DNA of 61,842 nt from Fibrobacter sp. (GTDB lineage Bacteria; Fibrobacterota; Chitinivibrionia; Chitinivibrionales; Chitinispirillaceae), in the NCBI GenBank assembly GCA_012728995.1, contig JAAYEB010000160.1:1-61842 (forward strand), in the 5' to 3' direction. The notes under the pieces were generated by a model, which did not search any database, was not told the DNA's origin, and saw only the letters and a program-made list of their open reading frames with translations. Positions 61,758 to 61,842 of this stretch are shown here, one piece after another. Every line of letters starts with the position of its first letter. Position 1 is the first letter of the stretch. The position numbers and the translations under genes are program-made.

Positions 61758-61842
61758 ATGGACAAAAGAAGCGAGTTACCTGTGGGTGGAGTTGATTATC
61801 CCCGTACATTGCAAGAATTCGACGAATGGTTTTCGACCGAAA
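61758..61842 (+). CDS. IS1595-family transposase, N-terminal fragment at window edge
   Basis: Twenty-eight codons are visible, starting MDKRSELPVGGVDYPRT and running into LQEFDEWFSTE. The PRTLQEFDEWFST segment is the N-terminal zinc-ribbon-leading motif typical of ISXO2-like transposases of the IS1595 family. The remainder lies outside the window, so completeness cannot be judged. Confidence 0.65.
   Translation, partial: MDKRSELPVGGVDYPRTLQEFDEWFSTE

Overview
The window looks like a piece of a low-GC anaerobe from the Fibrobacterota, probably near the Chitinispirillales. This is inferred from a giant fibro-slime-domain surface protein, a secreted GH30 glycosidase, a six-gene Rnf complex in the order C-D-G-E-A-B, an Hc1-like nucleoid protein and a BadF/HgdC-type activase. 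No marker gene fixes the taxonomy.

Layout. 1-4400: the 3' part of a 2-hydroxyacyl-CoA dehydratase activase-like gene and a secreted GH30 enzyme. 4941-22379: a ~17.4 kb integrated element inserted in a tRNA-Arg(CCU) gene. The intact, chimeric tRNA lies at 22336-22409 (minus) and the displaced host 3' half at 4912-4955. The element carries a tyrosine integrase, an excisionase-like protein, a primase-helicase, a HepT/MntA pair with altered key residues, small nucleases, an Xre/ImmA regulatory pair with a candidate operator, and a type III-like Mod / KilA-N / Res operon. It has no recognisable conjugation or virion genes, so it resembles a satellite-like defence island. 22410-37110: ThiF, the ~2190-residue fibro-slime protein with a ~330-residue repeat, MetF, an ankyrin protein and a DUF1848 protein bracketed by an inverted intergenic repeat, a B12-binding radical SAM protein and DUF4416. 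37111-42415: rnfCDGEAB. 42600-46850: a small Cys-rich protein, a LysM lytic transglycosylase, SppA and an Hc1-like protein. 47067-51549: a GldA/GldF/GldG-like ABC module with a DUF4340 protein. 51819-61476: a cysteine desulfurase/DUF3343 pair, RtcB, a family B DNA polymerase, then argB-argD-argG-ispD-tag. The right edge cuts an IS1595-type insertion sequence.

How the parts fit. The host portion encodes anaerobic energy conservation (Rnf), envelope and surface functions (fibro-slime, GH30, lytic transglycosylase, Gld-like ABC) and arginine, isoprenoid and DNA/RNA repair functions. The most unusual region is the integrated element. Its tRNA target now carries an element-derived T-arm, its ends share a CCGTAGA motif family, it contains a ~114-nt rod-like hairpin next to AT-rich DNA that may be an origin or an RNA, and its restriction operon has a KilA-N gene between mod and res. 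All functional statements are from reading the sequence; no database search was run.
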